34,967 nucleotides of DNA. Source: Allomesorhizobium camelthorni. GTDB taxonomy: Bacteria > Pseudomonadota > Alphaproteobacteria > Rhizobiales > Rhizobiaceae. Below are positions 1 to 8,220 of this stretch, piece by piece. The notes beneath the pieces are model-generated. The model had not been told where the DNA came from, ran no database searches, and worked only from the letters and a program-made list of their open reading frames with translations. A program made the position numbers and the translations under genes. The stretch is from NCBI RefSeq assembly GCF_011045125.1, contig NZ_JAAKZF010000054.1:1-34967 (forward strand), in the 5' to 3' direction. Numbering within the stretch: the stretch's first letter is position 1; every line of letters begins with the position of its first letter.

Positions 1-76
1 TACCAATCCCCGATGGATCAGCTGTTCGGCAGCCCAGTTCATAATACGTAATCTTTGGTGGCGCCACTGGCGAACT

Positions 77-96
77 TCGTCAGCTGGTTGTCAGCT
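77..96 (+). promoter_or_regulatory. Candidate tts box (TtsI-binding site) upstream of the effector gene
   Basis: The site reads TCGTCAGCTGGTTGTCAGCT. It keeps the two conserved blocks of the rhizobial tts box, TCGTCAGCT and AGCT, at the expected spacing (consensus recalled as TCGTCAGCTT-N-TCGAAAGCT). The central TCGAA block is poorly matched. The site lies about 375 nt upstream of the effector ATG, in the right orientation. In rhizobia, TtsI bound at such boxes switches on type III secretion genes and effectors after flavonoid/NodD induction. The assignment is supported by the gene that follows; the sequence match alone is moderate. Confidence 0.5.
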
Positions 97-471
97 CGTA
101 CAGCTAAAGCATTGGGCCATTATTGATAGTTGCGGACACTAGGCGTCGCACAGACAAACGTGAGGCGAGTGCCGCCAACAGGTGAGGACGGCTGTGCTGA
201 TCGCTGCCTATCGAACCTTGGGTCTAGGCAAGCTGGGTCGCTCGGTCGCCGCCCAAGCTCACTTCCTTGAAATTCGAGCTTGTCATTGATGCGGTGGGCA
301 TTGCGTTTGCCTCGACGACTGTGGCGCCCCAGCTGCAGCATCGGTGGACACCACATCCGAGAAGCTGCGCTGGATCTGATGGGCGATCGATCCCGCCAGT
401 TCGTACTTACACATCCTCAACTGCATGGGAGATGAATCTTGACGCGCATTCACCGCCGTTGGTGGTCAAAC

Positions 472-3400
472 ATGTCGAATTCTGAAGCCGACGCTAGCCT
501 GCGAGTCGATAGTGAGCGCAATGAACGACCCGGAGTCGCTCGAGACCAATCCTTCAACTCTGTGCTGGAGGATGTTCGCTCCAAGCCTGAGCAGTCCGGC
601 GCACCCTGTCGAGAACAAACCTCGGAGCGCTCTGACGACGAACACCATCGGGGTGATCGAGCGCGTCTGGGTTTGCACGCTAGCCCTCTCGGCGCGGAGG
701 AAGCATCCGTGCCTGCCCTGCGAGCTCAGTCGAGAAGGCGACGTCTAGACGAGCTGTCCGGGCACAATGCTCAGGAGCGCATTTATCGATCTTACCGTGA
801 CGCCCTCGCTCGGGAGCCAGAATCGTCGCATTTTGGAGATGGGCGCTGGCATCCCGATCAGGAAACTGAGACTTCGCAAACTGAGGCGACAGCGCGTCAC
901 AAACGAGTCATGCCCGACCTGGGGTCTGAACCAAAGAGACGTCGCATCGGCGACGTCGCCACCGGGAGCGACGACCGCCGGTTTGGACCAGATCCTGCCG
1001 AGCTAAGTCGCGACCCGAGCTCCGCTCGTCTGGGCGGCGAAGCGTTGCAACGCAGTCGAACGTCTGGGAGCTTGCAAAGAGACACTCTCCAAGAACCTGA
1101 ACGGTCCGGGCCTGACCTGCGGGGCAGGCCAGTCAAGCGGCGCATCAACGAGGTGGTGCCGCAAAGGGCGCATGGTAAGGAAGCGCATGGACGCGCGGAC
1201 CTCGAGCGCTCGAGGCTTCGTGAGGGGATGGAGACTCTTGATCGCGCTGGCCGCGCTCATGACTTCTATGCATTCTCAACTGCCGTAGTGGACTATGCTA
1301 AACAGCTGAGGATGCCGAGCCTCGCAACTTTCCTGGAAAGGGCTGCGGCTCTGTTTGAAAGCGATTTTATCCCGCGATGGGAGGACAATGTACGCGCTAA
1401 CCAAAGCTGGGGTTACGCCCTCGCCTGCAATGCGGTGAGCCGCGAGGCCGGAGGTCAGGCGGGCATAGATGCGTGCAAGGCGATGGCAACTCACGTCTCG
1501 CAGCTTAATGACGCGCTCATGAGGAAAGTTGACCTGAGGGCACTTTCCCTATTTGCGGTTTCATTCGGGCGGCATCCACAATCGACGACATGCCGTAATG
1601 GGACAATTAGGATCGCGAAGTTCTTTTGCGAGGAGAACCTGGCGCTTCAGCATCTGAATGATCTGAGTCTTTCATCGCTGGCGAATGGGTTCAGCAAGTG
1701 GCCGGAAAGGACGGAGTGTCGCGATGGCATGGTCGCGATCGCAAGCGAGCTCCTTCGGCGCGCCAAAAACAAGGGGCTTTCCGACATCGGTCAGCTGCAA
1801 CTGCCCGGTTTGGTGAACGCTCTCTGCAAGTGGCCGAAGGAGGCGATCTGTCGCAAGGCGACTGCCGCGATTGCCGATGATGTCGTTCGTCGCGGGCAAC
1901 TTTCACGATACAATTCTCAGGCGCTTACGAACCTAGTGAACGGTTTCAGCAAATGGCCGGAAGAGGCAAGGTTTGAGCGCGCGACACTCCCAATCGCCTC
2001 CGAGGTGACACGACGCCCGCTAGCTGACTTTGAACCACAGGGCCTGGCAAACTTGGTGAACGGATTCGGCAAGTGGCCGGACCAGCGGCCTGCTCGCCGA
2101 GCGGGGGTCGCAATTGCCGCTGCAGTCTGTCGTCGCCAGCTCTCTGGCTTCGATCCGCAGAACCTGGCCCTCCTTGTGAACGGTTTCAGCAAATGGCCGA
2201 AAAAAGAGGACTGTCGAGAGGCCACCGTGGCAATCGCCGGGCAAATCCTGCGGCGGAGATTACGTGATTTCACTCCACAGGCTTTGGTGAACCTGGTGAA
2301 CGGTTTCAGCAAGTGGACCGAGGAAGCGGACTGTAGAGCGGGCACAGCGGCAATTGCTGGGGAGATCCTCCGCACCGCGCTGCGCGGTATCACTCGGCCG
2401 GCCCTGGCCGTCCTGGTGAACGGCTTCAGCAAGTGGCCGGATGACCCGAGATGTCACGCAGGCGCGCTAGCCATCGCTCCTGAAATTCTTGAGCTCGCCC
2501 GCGGACCCGACGGCCTTTCCGCTTTCAACGAGCTGGGCCTGGCGAACCTGGTGAACGGCTTCAGCAAATGGCCGCAAGAGAGGGTCTGTCGCAAGACGGT
2601 CGTCGCGGTCGCCGAGGAGATCATCGGCTTCCCCGACCGGCTGCCTCATTGCAGCCAGCAGGATCTGGCCAATCTGGCGAACGGTTTCAGCAAGTGGCCT
2701 GAAAAGCTGGCTTGCGGGGAAGCCACAGTCGCAGTCGCCAGCGAGATCCTTGACCTTGCCGGCCGCCATGGCCGGCTCTCTGGTTTTACTGAGAGGTCGC
2801 TTGCGAGCCTGGTGAATGCGTTCAGCAAATGGCCTGACCGCACGCCGACTCTTCAAGCCTCAACCGCCATCGCCAATGAGATCCTCAGCCGCCCCGATCG
2901 GCTCTTGTTTTTTACTCGACAGGAGTCCTCAAACCTGGTGAATGGCTTCAGCAAATGGCCGAAAGAGGAGAGCTGCCGCCAAGCAACAGCCGCAATCTCC
3001 CGCGATGTTCGCGCCCGCCACAGGCTCTCCGATTTTAATAGCCTGGAGCTGACAAACCTGGCGAACGGCTTCAGCAAGTGGCCTTCAGACGAAGACTGTT
3101 CCGAAGCCTCAGTCGCTATCGCTCGGGAGATCCTCTGCCGCCGCTTGTCCGATTTTACGCCGCAGCAACAGGCCGACCTGATGAACAGCCTCATCAGATG
3201 GCGGGGAGAGGCGACGTGCAGCCAGGCAATCGTGCATCTCGCATGCGACCTGGGTCGCGGAGGCCAACGATTCGCTACTTTCACAACGCCCCAGCTCAGC
3301 AGGATAGCTAACGCCGTGGGGCTAAGTTTCATGAGGGCGGAGGAAGCTGGAGATATTGCTGACGCCACTGTGCTGAAAGACCGGCTGCACCAGCTGGTGC

Positions 3401-6400
3401 ATTACTTGCACTATGCAAATGATCGGCTCGAGCAAGCCGATGTTTTGAGCATTATCAACATCTTCAAGCCGCTGGGAAAGGCTCGGCTGTTTGACGATCT
3501 CGCTTTGCTGGCACCGACAGGGTTGGGTCGGCTCGAAGAATTGGTGCATGCCCCTGGGTTTGCCCCGGAGAACAATCTCGAATCCATGGGAAACATTTGT
3601 ATCGCTCTGCTCCCGCTCGCCCGAAGCCCGCAGAAATCGATGCTCTGGCACCGAAGGCAAGCGCTAAACCTGCTGAACGATCTCCAACCAGGTTTGGAGC
3701 AGAAGATCGCGGCATATCTAAACGCAACCAATGGCGAGCGGCGGAGCCGTGGCCCGTTATCGAGCCGCCGTCCCGCGCTCTCGATCTTTCAAGCGCTCAA
3801 GGGGCGTGAGGTCCTGGCGAGTTTGTACCGACGACCGTATGTCGAGGGCCAGAAGTCCGACTTGGCTATGCGGCGGCAACAGCTGGAGCGCGAGACCAAG
3901 AAGATCCTGGCCGCGACGCGGAACCTCATAGAAAGCGATCTTTCCAACATGAGCTGGAATCTGATTGCGCAGATCGAAGGGGACGATGCGCTTGATGCGC
4001 TCGACTCGTTCATGACGCTGGATGAGGGGGCGATCCGGAGTCAACATCCGCCGTCCGTCTTTGATATGCATCAAGTATTACGGACCATGGATCACGAGCC
4101 ACGAGCGCCCAAGGGTGAGGCGGGACTGATGCAGTTGCCAGTCGTTGACCTGCAGGGGCGCCGGCTGGCCGCGGACGCTGAGCCGCGATACTCGATCCTT
4201 CATCGCCTGACCTCGGGAGCCGTTCCGTTGGTAGCGGTCCAACTGCCGGGAAAGCCGAGCCCCTTCATGTTAAGGCGCGTGTTCTGTGTCGATGATGTAC
4301 CTTACCGCATGGACGTGTTCGGCGGAAGCAAGTTAAAGGCGCCGAAGCCAACCCTGTCGCAGATCGCCGCCGTCGCTCCGGGCGAGCAAGGACCCAAGGC
4401 TTCCGGGGGGAAGCTGCTGGCGATCCCGTATGCCGAGACCGCACCGGGTACGGCATTCGAACAGCTATCGCGCGCCTGGGCGCCTTTCAAAGAGGCCTAT
4501 TACTACACGCAGCGCAGAGGCTTTGCTGCACCTCCTGCCATCAAAGATCTAGGCCCTCATGACTACGCGCTGGAGGGCAATTTCAAGTTGTCGCTGCTGC
4601 CGGATCGCCCTGCCGGCGAGGAGCATCCCTTTAAGCTGACTGGACCGGAAGGCTCGATAGCTTTGCGGCCGCATGACGGTTGCGGCTTCATCAGAGCCTC
4701 ACTGGCGGAGCGTATGCTAGCTGTTCGCCGCGCTGGGCGGCAGGATGGGCCTGATCGGGTGCCTGCTTTCGCGGAGGGAAGGAAATCATCGCTCCCCGCC
4801 ACGGCGCTGCAATATTATTCGCGAAGCGAGCGGGTGGCGGAAGAGGCGCGCGAGAAAGCCAACAGCTGGCTCGAGACCAAAAAAGGAGATGCGCTGACGT
4901 CCGAAGAGTTGTTTCGCACCGTGACGGCCGGACGCATCGAAGGTCCCGGCGCGGTTGCCGTGCCATCCAATGATGGCCGTCTGCATGTGCCTAAGCTTAA
5001 GAGCGAAGGGCTGACGGGTACGGCTGGCGTGCTGATCGGCCGCTCCCCGTACGATAAGCCAAACTTGCGCCCATTAAGGCCTGAACAAGTCAAGTCGTCA
5101 GCCGATGGCGACCCAACTGCGGCATTCCTCGATAAATGCGTGGCCATGCAATACAGCTTCAATGTCGCCGAGAAGTCGGGGGAGCAACTGGCGAGCGACG
5201 ATCCCACCTTTTTCGCCAAAGGCATTCTCATCGTGGTGCCTGACGCGATGTGGCCGGCCAACTACCGAGATCGTGGGATGGTATTGTCGGCGGAGGACGT
5301 TAAGTCCCATTCGGGCTGGACCCGCCGCAAAGAGCGGGTTACGGCGAACACCTCACTTGATTGTGTCGGCATCCTCCAGGCGACAGAGGTATTTGCTCCG
5401 GGGTCCTTGGTCGCCGTGCCGCCCGATCAACAAAAGAAACTCGACGGCGACTTCGATGGGGATACGGTCATTATTCTCGGCGACCGGCCGCAGCTCTATC
5501 AGCATGTTCGGCAGTTCGATGAGGCGGAGCAAGCTCGCGGAGTCCGCTCACTCAAGCCGCCAAAATCGCATACCGCCGCGATCGAGGACGGCAGGTACAA
5601 TTTCAGTCGTGCCAGCCAGATTCTCGCTGCCACGCAGAACACTTTGGAAATCTATAGTACTTTGCAGCGAAATTTTCTGGCTCAATCAAATCAGGCCCGG
5701 CGCTGGTTTGCCGAGCGGGCCATCTTCGGTACCTACGAAGGTATTCACCACGAGCTCAGAAGTGCCCTACGTGACTTGTTGAACCAGGAAGAGGTGAGCG
5801 GCCAGGATATCCAACCCCAGCTCGAAAGGGTGATGCGCGAGATCGAGCTCGCAGAGCATCCGGTCGCTCGCGAGATCAGCGAATTGCTCGCGGCCGACTT
5901 GGAGGCGTGGGCTGCTGGTGCGAATGGGGACGTTCCGCCCGAGACAATCGAACGCGGCACCATCAACGATGGCGTGAGCCAGGCGGTTTCGGAGTTGCTT
6001 CCACACCTGGCCGAAGACTATCAGGCCTCCGCTCACCCGCGCGACCGTGTTCAGGCCTTACTCGACCACTACCCTGCGCGCATCGATCCTCGACCCGATG
6101 GCTACGAGCCGGACGACCTCATACAAAGCGCAAGCAATCTCCTGAGCCTCGGCAACAAGGTCGGGACCGACGCCTATAAATCCGACACAAGTGCCCAACT
6201 CTTCCTGAAAAAAAGCCAAGCGCTGCAGCGCCTCCTGCAACAGACGCCGGGCCTAAGGTCCGTGCCCTACGTCAAAGGCGTAGCAGCCACGCTCAAGCAC
6301 GGCAGGTTCGATGTCGATGCGTCATTGGAGGATCTGAGGGACAATCCAACGCTAACGGCTTCAGTGATGGAAGCCGCTATCAAGCTCGCGGCGGACAAGC

Positions 6401-7857
6401 ATATCCTGCCGGAACCCTTCGGTCGACAGCTGACGGCCGAAGATTCCGCTATGACGATGACCCCCAAGGAAGCCGCGGATCGCGCAGAGATCGAGCGTGC
6501 TAGAGCCGCAGCGGAAGAGAAGGAGATTACCACAGCGGTACTTAGAGTTGCCGAAATCCTAAGGCGAGCGGATATCGACGTCAGCATGCCCCGTTTGGAT
6601 CGCCCCGTGAGATCGGTAGGATCACTGACAGACCAGCTGACGGGAACGAGCGCTAAATCTGACAGCGACGCCCAGCTGATCAGCAACGCCGTGCGGCATG
6701 TCTTCGAAATCCCTGACAAGGTCTTTGCACGTGGTTTCAAAAAAGCCATTTTGGCGTTTGACGAGCGGGGCTACGCTGAGGTCAGCACGACCAACTGGTT
6801 CAGGATGCGAGATCCAACCTTCATCGGCGTCACCAGTGTGCTCACCATGCCGGACGGATATCGCTTTGCGCTAGAGTTCCATACGCCACAGAGCTATCAG
6901 GCTAAGCTTACCAACCACGATACCTACAAGAAGCGGGACAAGCTGCGGCTCGAACTGAGCGGAGATGCTCTGGTGCAAGCTACGCAAGAACTTGCCCAGA
7001 GTGCACGAGAGGTCTGTAAGGACGTGGCGATTCCAGAAGGCGCCAGGGAGCTTCCTCACTGGGGAATCGAACTGGACGCTCGACCATCTGCCGGTGCGAC
7101 CTTTGGCCTGCGAGCTGCCGAACGGCCACGGTTGCCCGAGAAATCACCGATGGCCAAAGAGGTCGTCTCGTCGCTCGGTTCGCGGCCGATTGTGCTCGTC
7201 GGGCTGCCGGGCGCCGGCAAGTCCTCCATCGGCCCAGCTCTTGCGCGGCGACTCGGGCTCGCCTTCGTCGACTCCGATAAAAAAATCGAAAGAGAGACCG
7301 GCATGTCGATCACGGAAATTTTCGTTGCCGAAGACAAAGGCAAGCAGTGGTTCAGGGACCGCGAGGCGAGCTTGATCGCGCAGTGTGTCGAGAAAGGGAA
7401 GGTGGTCCTCGCAACTGGCGGCGGCGCCTTCGAGCGTGAGGAAACCCGGCGCCTGATCCTGGACAATACGGTCTCGATCTGGCTCGACACTGACCGAGGC
7501 GAGATCTGGAAGCGCCTTGCGAATGACACCAGCCGCCCGTTGCTGCGGACCGACGAGGCAGAGGAGACCAGCGGGCCGCAGAGCTCCGACAAGAGGGCCA
7601 TCAAGAAGGAGCGTTTCGAGGAAATCGTGCAGGAGCGCACGCCGCATTATCGCCAAGCCAATCTCACAGTCGTTCCGCCCCATAAAAGGAACAACAACAG
7701 GAACGCCGAAGCATGCGTGGCGGCCCTGCACGCCTATCTCAGCGGCGGCGCAGGGCTGGGTGCTCGGCAGGCCGGCTCGTTTCAGGAGCTTGCTGTTGCG
7801 CCAAGCTCTCAGGGGGCGGGATGCGCGACTACAGTCAAAGTGGGACTCCCATCCTGA
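472..7857 (+). CDS. Giant SKWP-repeat type III effector with C-terminal shikimate-kinase domain
   Basis: The protein has about 2461 residues. The first ~270 are hydrophilic, Ser/Arg/Glu-rich and without a signal peptide, as in type III secreted proteins. Residues ~355-915 hold about 14 repeats of ~40 residues with core L-x-N-L-V-N-G-F-S-K-W-P, the hallmark of Ralstonia RipS/Skwp and Xanthomonas XopAD effectors. The middle (~1200-1900) has no obvious match but contains GRSPYDKPNLRP (~1523-1534) and DGDFDGD (1658-1664). Residues ~2236-2400 form an AroK-like kinase: GLPGAGKSS Walker A, DSDKKIE, FRDRE, GGGAF, RPLL and RTPHYRQA are all present. A long M. loti effector (recalled as mlr6361) has the same repeat-plus-kinase layout. 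A TTG start at 439, with GGGAG 7 nt upstream, is an alternative to ATG 472. Host target unknown. Confidence 0.88.
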   Translation: MSNSEADASLRVDSERNERPGVARDQSFNSVLEDVRSKPEQSGAPCREQTSERSDDEHHRGDRARLGLHASPLGAEEASVPALRAQSRRRRLDELSGHNAQERIYRSYRDALAREPESSHFGDGRWHPDQETETSQTEATARHKRVMPDLGSEPKRRRIGDVATGSDDRRFGPDPAELSRDPSSARLGGEALQRSRTSGSLQRDTLQEPERSGPDLRGRPVKRRINEVVPQRAHGKEAHGRADLERSRLREGMETLDRAGRAHDFYAFSTAVVDYAKQLRMPSLATFLERAAALFESDFIPRWEDNVRANQSWGYALACNAVSREAGGQAGIDACKAMATHVSQLNDALMRKVDLRALSLFAVSFGRHPQSTTCRNGTIRIAKFFCEENLALQHLNDLSLSSLANGFSKWPERTECRDGMVAIASELLRRAKNKGLSDIGQLQLPGLVNALCKWPKEAICRKATAAIADDVVRRGQLSRYNSQALTNLVNGFSKWPEEARFERATLPIASEVTRRPLADFEPQGLANLVNGFGKWPDQRPARRAGVAIAAAVCRRQLSGFDPQNLALLVNGFSKWPKKEDCREATVAIAGQILRRRLRDFTPQALVNLVNGFSKWTEEADCRAGTAAIAGEILRTALRGITRPALAVLVNGFSKWPDDPRCHAGALAIAPEILELARGPDGLSAFNELGLANLVNGFSKWPQERVCRKTVVAVAEEIIGFPDRLPHCSQQDLANLANGFSKWPEKLACGEATVAVASEILDLAGRHGRLSGFTERSLASLVNAFSKWPDRTPTLQASTAIANEILSRPDRLLFFTRQESSNLVNGFSKWPKEESCRQATAAISRDVRARHRLSDFNSLELTNLANGFSKWPSDEDCSEASVAIAREILCRRLSDFTPQQQADLMNSLIRWRGEATCSQAIVHLACDLGRGGQRFATFTTPQLSRIANAVGLSFMRAEEAGDIADATVLKDRLHQLVHYLHYANDRLEQADVLSIINIFKPLGKARLFDDLALLAPTGLGRLEELVHAPGFAPENNLESMGNICIALLPLARSPQKSMLWHRRQALNLLNDLQPGLEQKIAAYLNATNGERRSRGPLSSRRPALSIFQALKGREVLASLYRRPYVEGQKSDLAMRRQQLERETKKILAATRNLIESDLSNMSWNLIAQIEGDDALDALDSFMTLDEGAIRSQHPPSVFDMHQVLRTMDHEPRAPKGEAGLMQLPVVDLQGRRLAADAEPRYSILHRLTSGAVPLVAVQLPGKPSPFMLRRVFCVDDVPYRMDVFGGSKLKAPKPTLSQIAAVAPGEQGPKASGGKLLAIPYAETAPGTAFEQLSRAWAPFKEAYYYTQRRGFAAPPAIKDLGPHDYALEGNFKLSLLPDRPAGEEHPFKLTGPEGSIALRPHDGCGFIRASLAERMLAVRRAGRQDGPDRVPAFAEGRKSSLPATALQYYSRSERVAEEAREKANSWLETKKGDALTSEELFRTVTAGRIEGPGAVAVPSNDGRLHVPKLKSEGLTGTAGVLIGRSPYDKPNLRPLRPEQVKSSADGDPTAAFLDKCVAMQYSFNVAEKSGEQLASDDPTFFAKGILIVVPDAMWPANYRDRGMVLSAEDVKSHSGWTRRKERVTANTSLDCVGILQATEVFAPGSLVAVPPDQQKKLDGDFDGDTVIILGDRPQLYQHVRQFDEAEQARGVRSLKPPKSHTAAIEDGRYNFSRASQILAATQNTLEIYSTLQRNFLAQSNQARRWFAERAIFGTYEGIHHELRSALRDLLNQEEVSGQDIQPQLERVMREIELAEHPVAREISELLAADLEAWAAGANGDVPPETIERGTINDGVSQAVSELLPHLAEDYQASAHPRDRVQALLDHYPARIDPRPDGYEPDDLIQSASNLLSLGNKVGTDAYKSDTSAQLFLKKSQALQRLLQQTPGLRSVPYVKGVAATLKHGRFDVDASLEDLRDNPTLTASVMEAAIKLAADKHILPEPFGRQLTAEDSAMTMTPKEAADRAEIERARAAAEEKEITTAVLRVAEILRRADIDVSMPRLDRPVRSVGSLTDQLTGTSAKSDSDAQLISNAVRHVFEIPDKVFARGFKKAILAFDERGYAEVSTTNWFRMRDPTFIGVTSVLTMPDGYRFALEFHTPQSYQAKLTNHDTYKKRDKLRLELSGDALVQATQELAQSAREVCKDVAIPEGARELPHWGIELDARPSAGATFGLRAAERPRLPEKSPMAKEVVSSLGSRPIVLVGLPGAGKSSIGPALARRLGLAFVDSDKKIERETGMSITEIFVAEDKGKQWFRDREASLIAQCVEKGKVVLATGGGAFEREETRRLILDNTVSIWLDTDRGEIWKRLANDTSRPLLRTDEAEETSGPQSSDKRAIKKERFEEIVQERTPHYRQANLTVVPPHKRNNNRNAEACVAALHAYLSGGAGLGARQAGSFQELAVAPSSQGAGCATTVKVGLPS
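1531..3222 (+). repeat. Array of about 14 SKWP repeats coded within the effector gene
   Basis: Twelve units carry a clear [AV]NGFSKWP-type core and two flanking units are degenerate (SFGRHP at the start, SLIRWR at the end). Core codons start near 1684, 1813, 1936, 2056, 2176, 2296, 2416, 2551, 2680, 2815, 2938 and 3061. The five cores from 1936 to 2416 are spaced exactly 120 nt apart; the others are spaced 120-135 nt. Each unit also keeps a second conserved stretch, C-R-x-A-T-x-A-I-A-x-E-I-L-x-R, suggesting a two-helix hairpin and a superhelical solenoid. The high DNA identity of the cores suggests growth by tandem duplication. Confidence 0.9.
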
Positions 7858-7889
7858 TCGCTATAACCAAGGGGAGAACGAAGGCCCGT

Positions 7890-8045
7890 GGTTCTTACAC
7901 CACGATCGCGGATGCAGCGCTGCTGGCGCTCATTGGCGTTTCGTCGACCAGCGGCCCGCCTTTGGCTATCGCGGCATCACCGCGCTGGTGAACCGCGAGC
8001 TCACGCCGACGAGGTTGGCCGTCGCCAACCGCAAAGCGGAAGCTT
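7890..8045 (+). pseudogene. IS3-family transposase (OrfB) fragment, frameshifted
   Basis: The phrase TTIADAALLALI lies in one forward frame. It is followed, about 7945, by RFVDQRPAFGYRGITALVNREL in the next frame. Joined, they give the DAALLALI-R-RFVDQRPAFGYRRITALVNREL segment typical of IS2/IS3-type OrfB just before its catalytic domain. No start, DDE domain or terminal repeats remain, so it is a relic. It occupies the space between the effector and the hup promoter and is probably left over from an insertion or rearrangement that joined the two regions. The rest of 7858-8149 shows nothing else recognisable. Confidence 0.6.
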
Positions 8046-8149
8046 TCTTTGCAATCTGCCAGCCCGGTTTCCACTCCATTGCCGGCGACTGGAACAAGGC
8101 AACGCCTCCAACAGCATCTGAGTATTGAGTTTATTCGGCTTTTCAACTT

Positions 8150-8164
8150 TGGCACCGGACTTGC
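8150..8164 (+). promoter_or_regulatory. Sigma-54 (-24/-12) promoter of hupSLEC
   Basis: TGGCAC-N5-TTGC is a perfect match to the sigma-54 core consensus, with GG at -24 and GC at -12. Transcription would begin near 8175, leaving a leader of about 45 nt before hupS. Hydrogenase structural promoters of rhizobia are sigma-54 dependent and activated by HoxA or NifA, and hoxA lies downstream in this cluster. I see no TGT-N10-ACA NifA upstream element in the preceding 250 nt, which favours HoxA or another activator. Confidence 0.85.
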
Positions 8165-8220
8165 GCCCCTTCGCATATTCGCGGCACCAGGAGATGCCGC
8201 CGCCTGTGGAGGACGGCCTG

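Noticed and set aside
120-356. Small minus-strand frame upstream of the effector
   Set aside because: No ribosome site, no recognisable motif and Arg/Pro-rich composition typical of chance frames.
5443-5463. DGDFDGD as a calcium-binding DxDxDG loop
   Set aside because: Not fully excluded, but the single occurrence, the hydrophobic strands on both sides and the ungapped 32-residue match to beta-prime favour a polymerase-type loop.
7858-8149. NifA upstream element (TGT-N10-ACA) before hupS
   Set aside because: No TGT triplet occurs in the stretch from 7861 to 8150 on the plus strand, so a canonical site is absent.
8125-8220. N-terminal extension of HupS from TTG 8125
   Set aside because: The sigma-54 promoter lies within this stretch, so transcription would begin after the proposed start; the extension is not part of the family.
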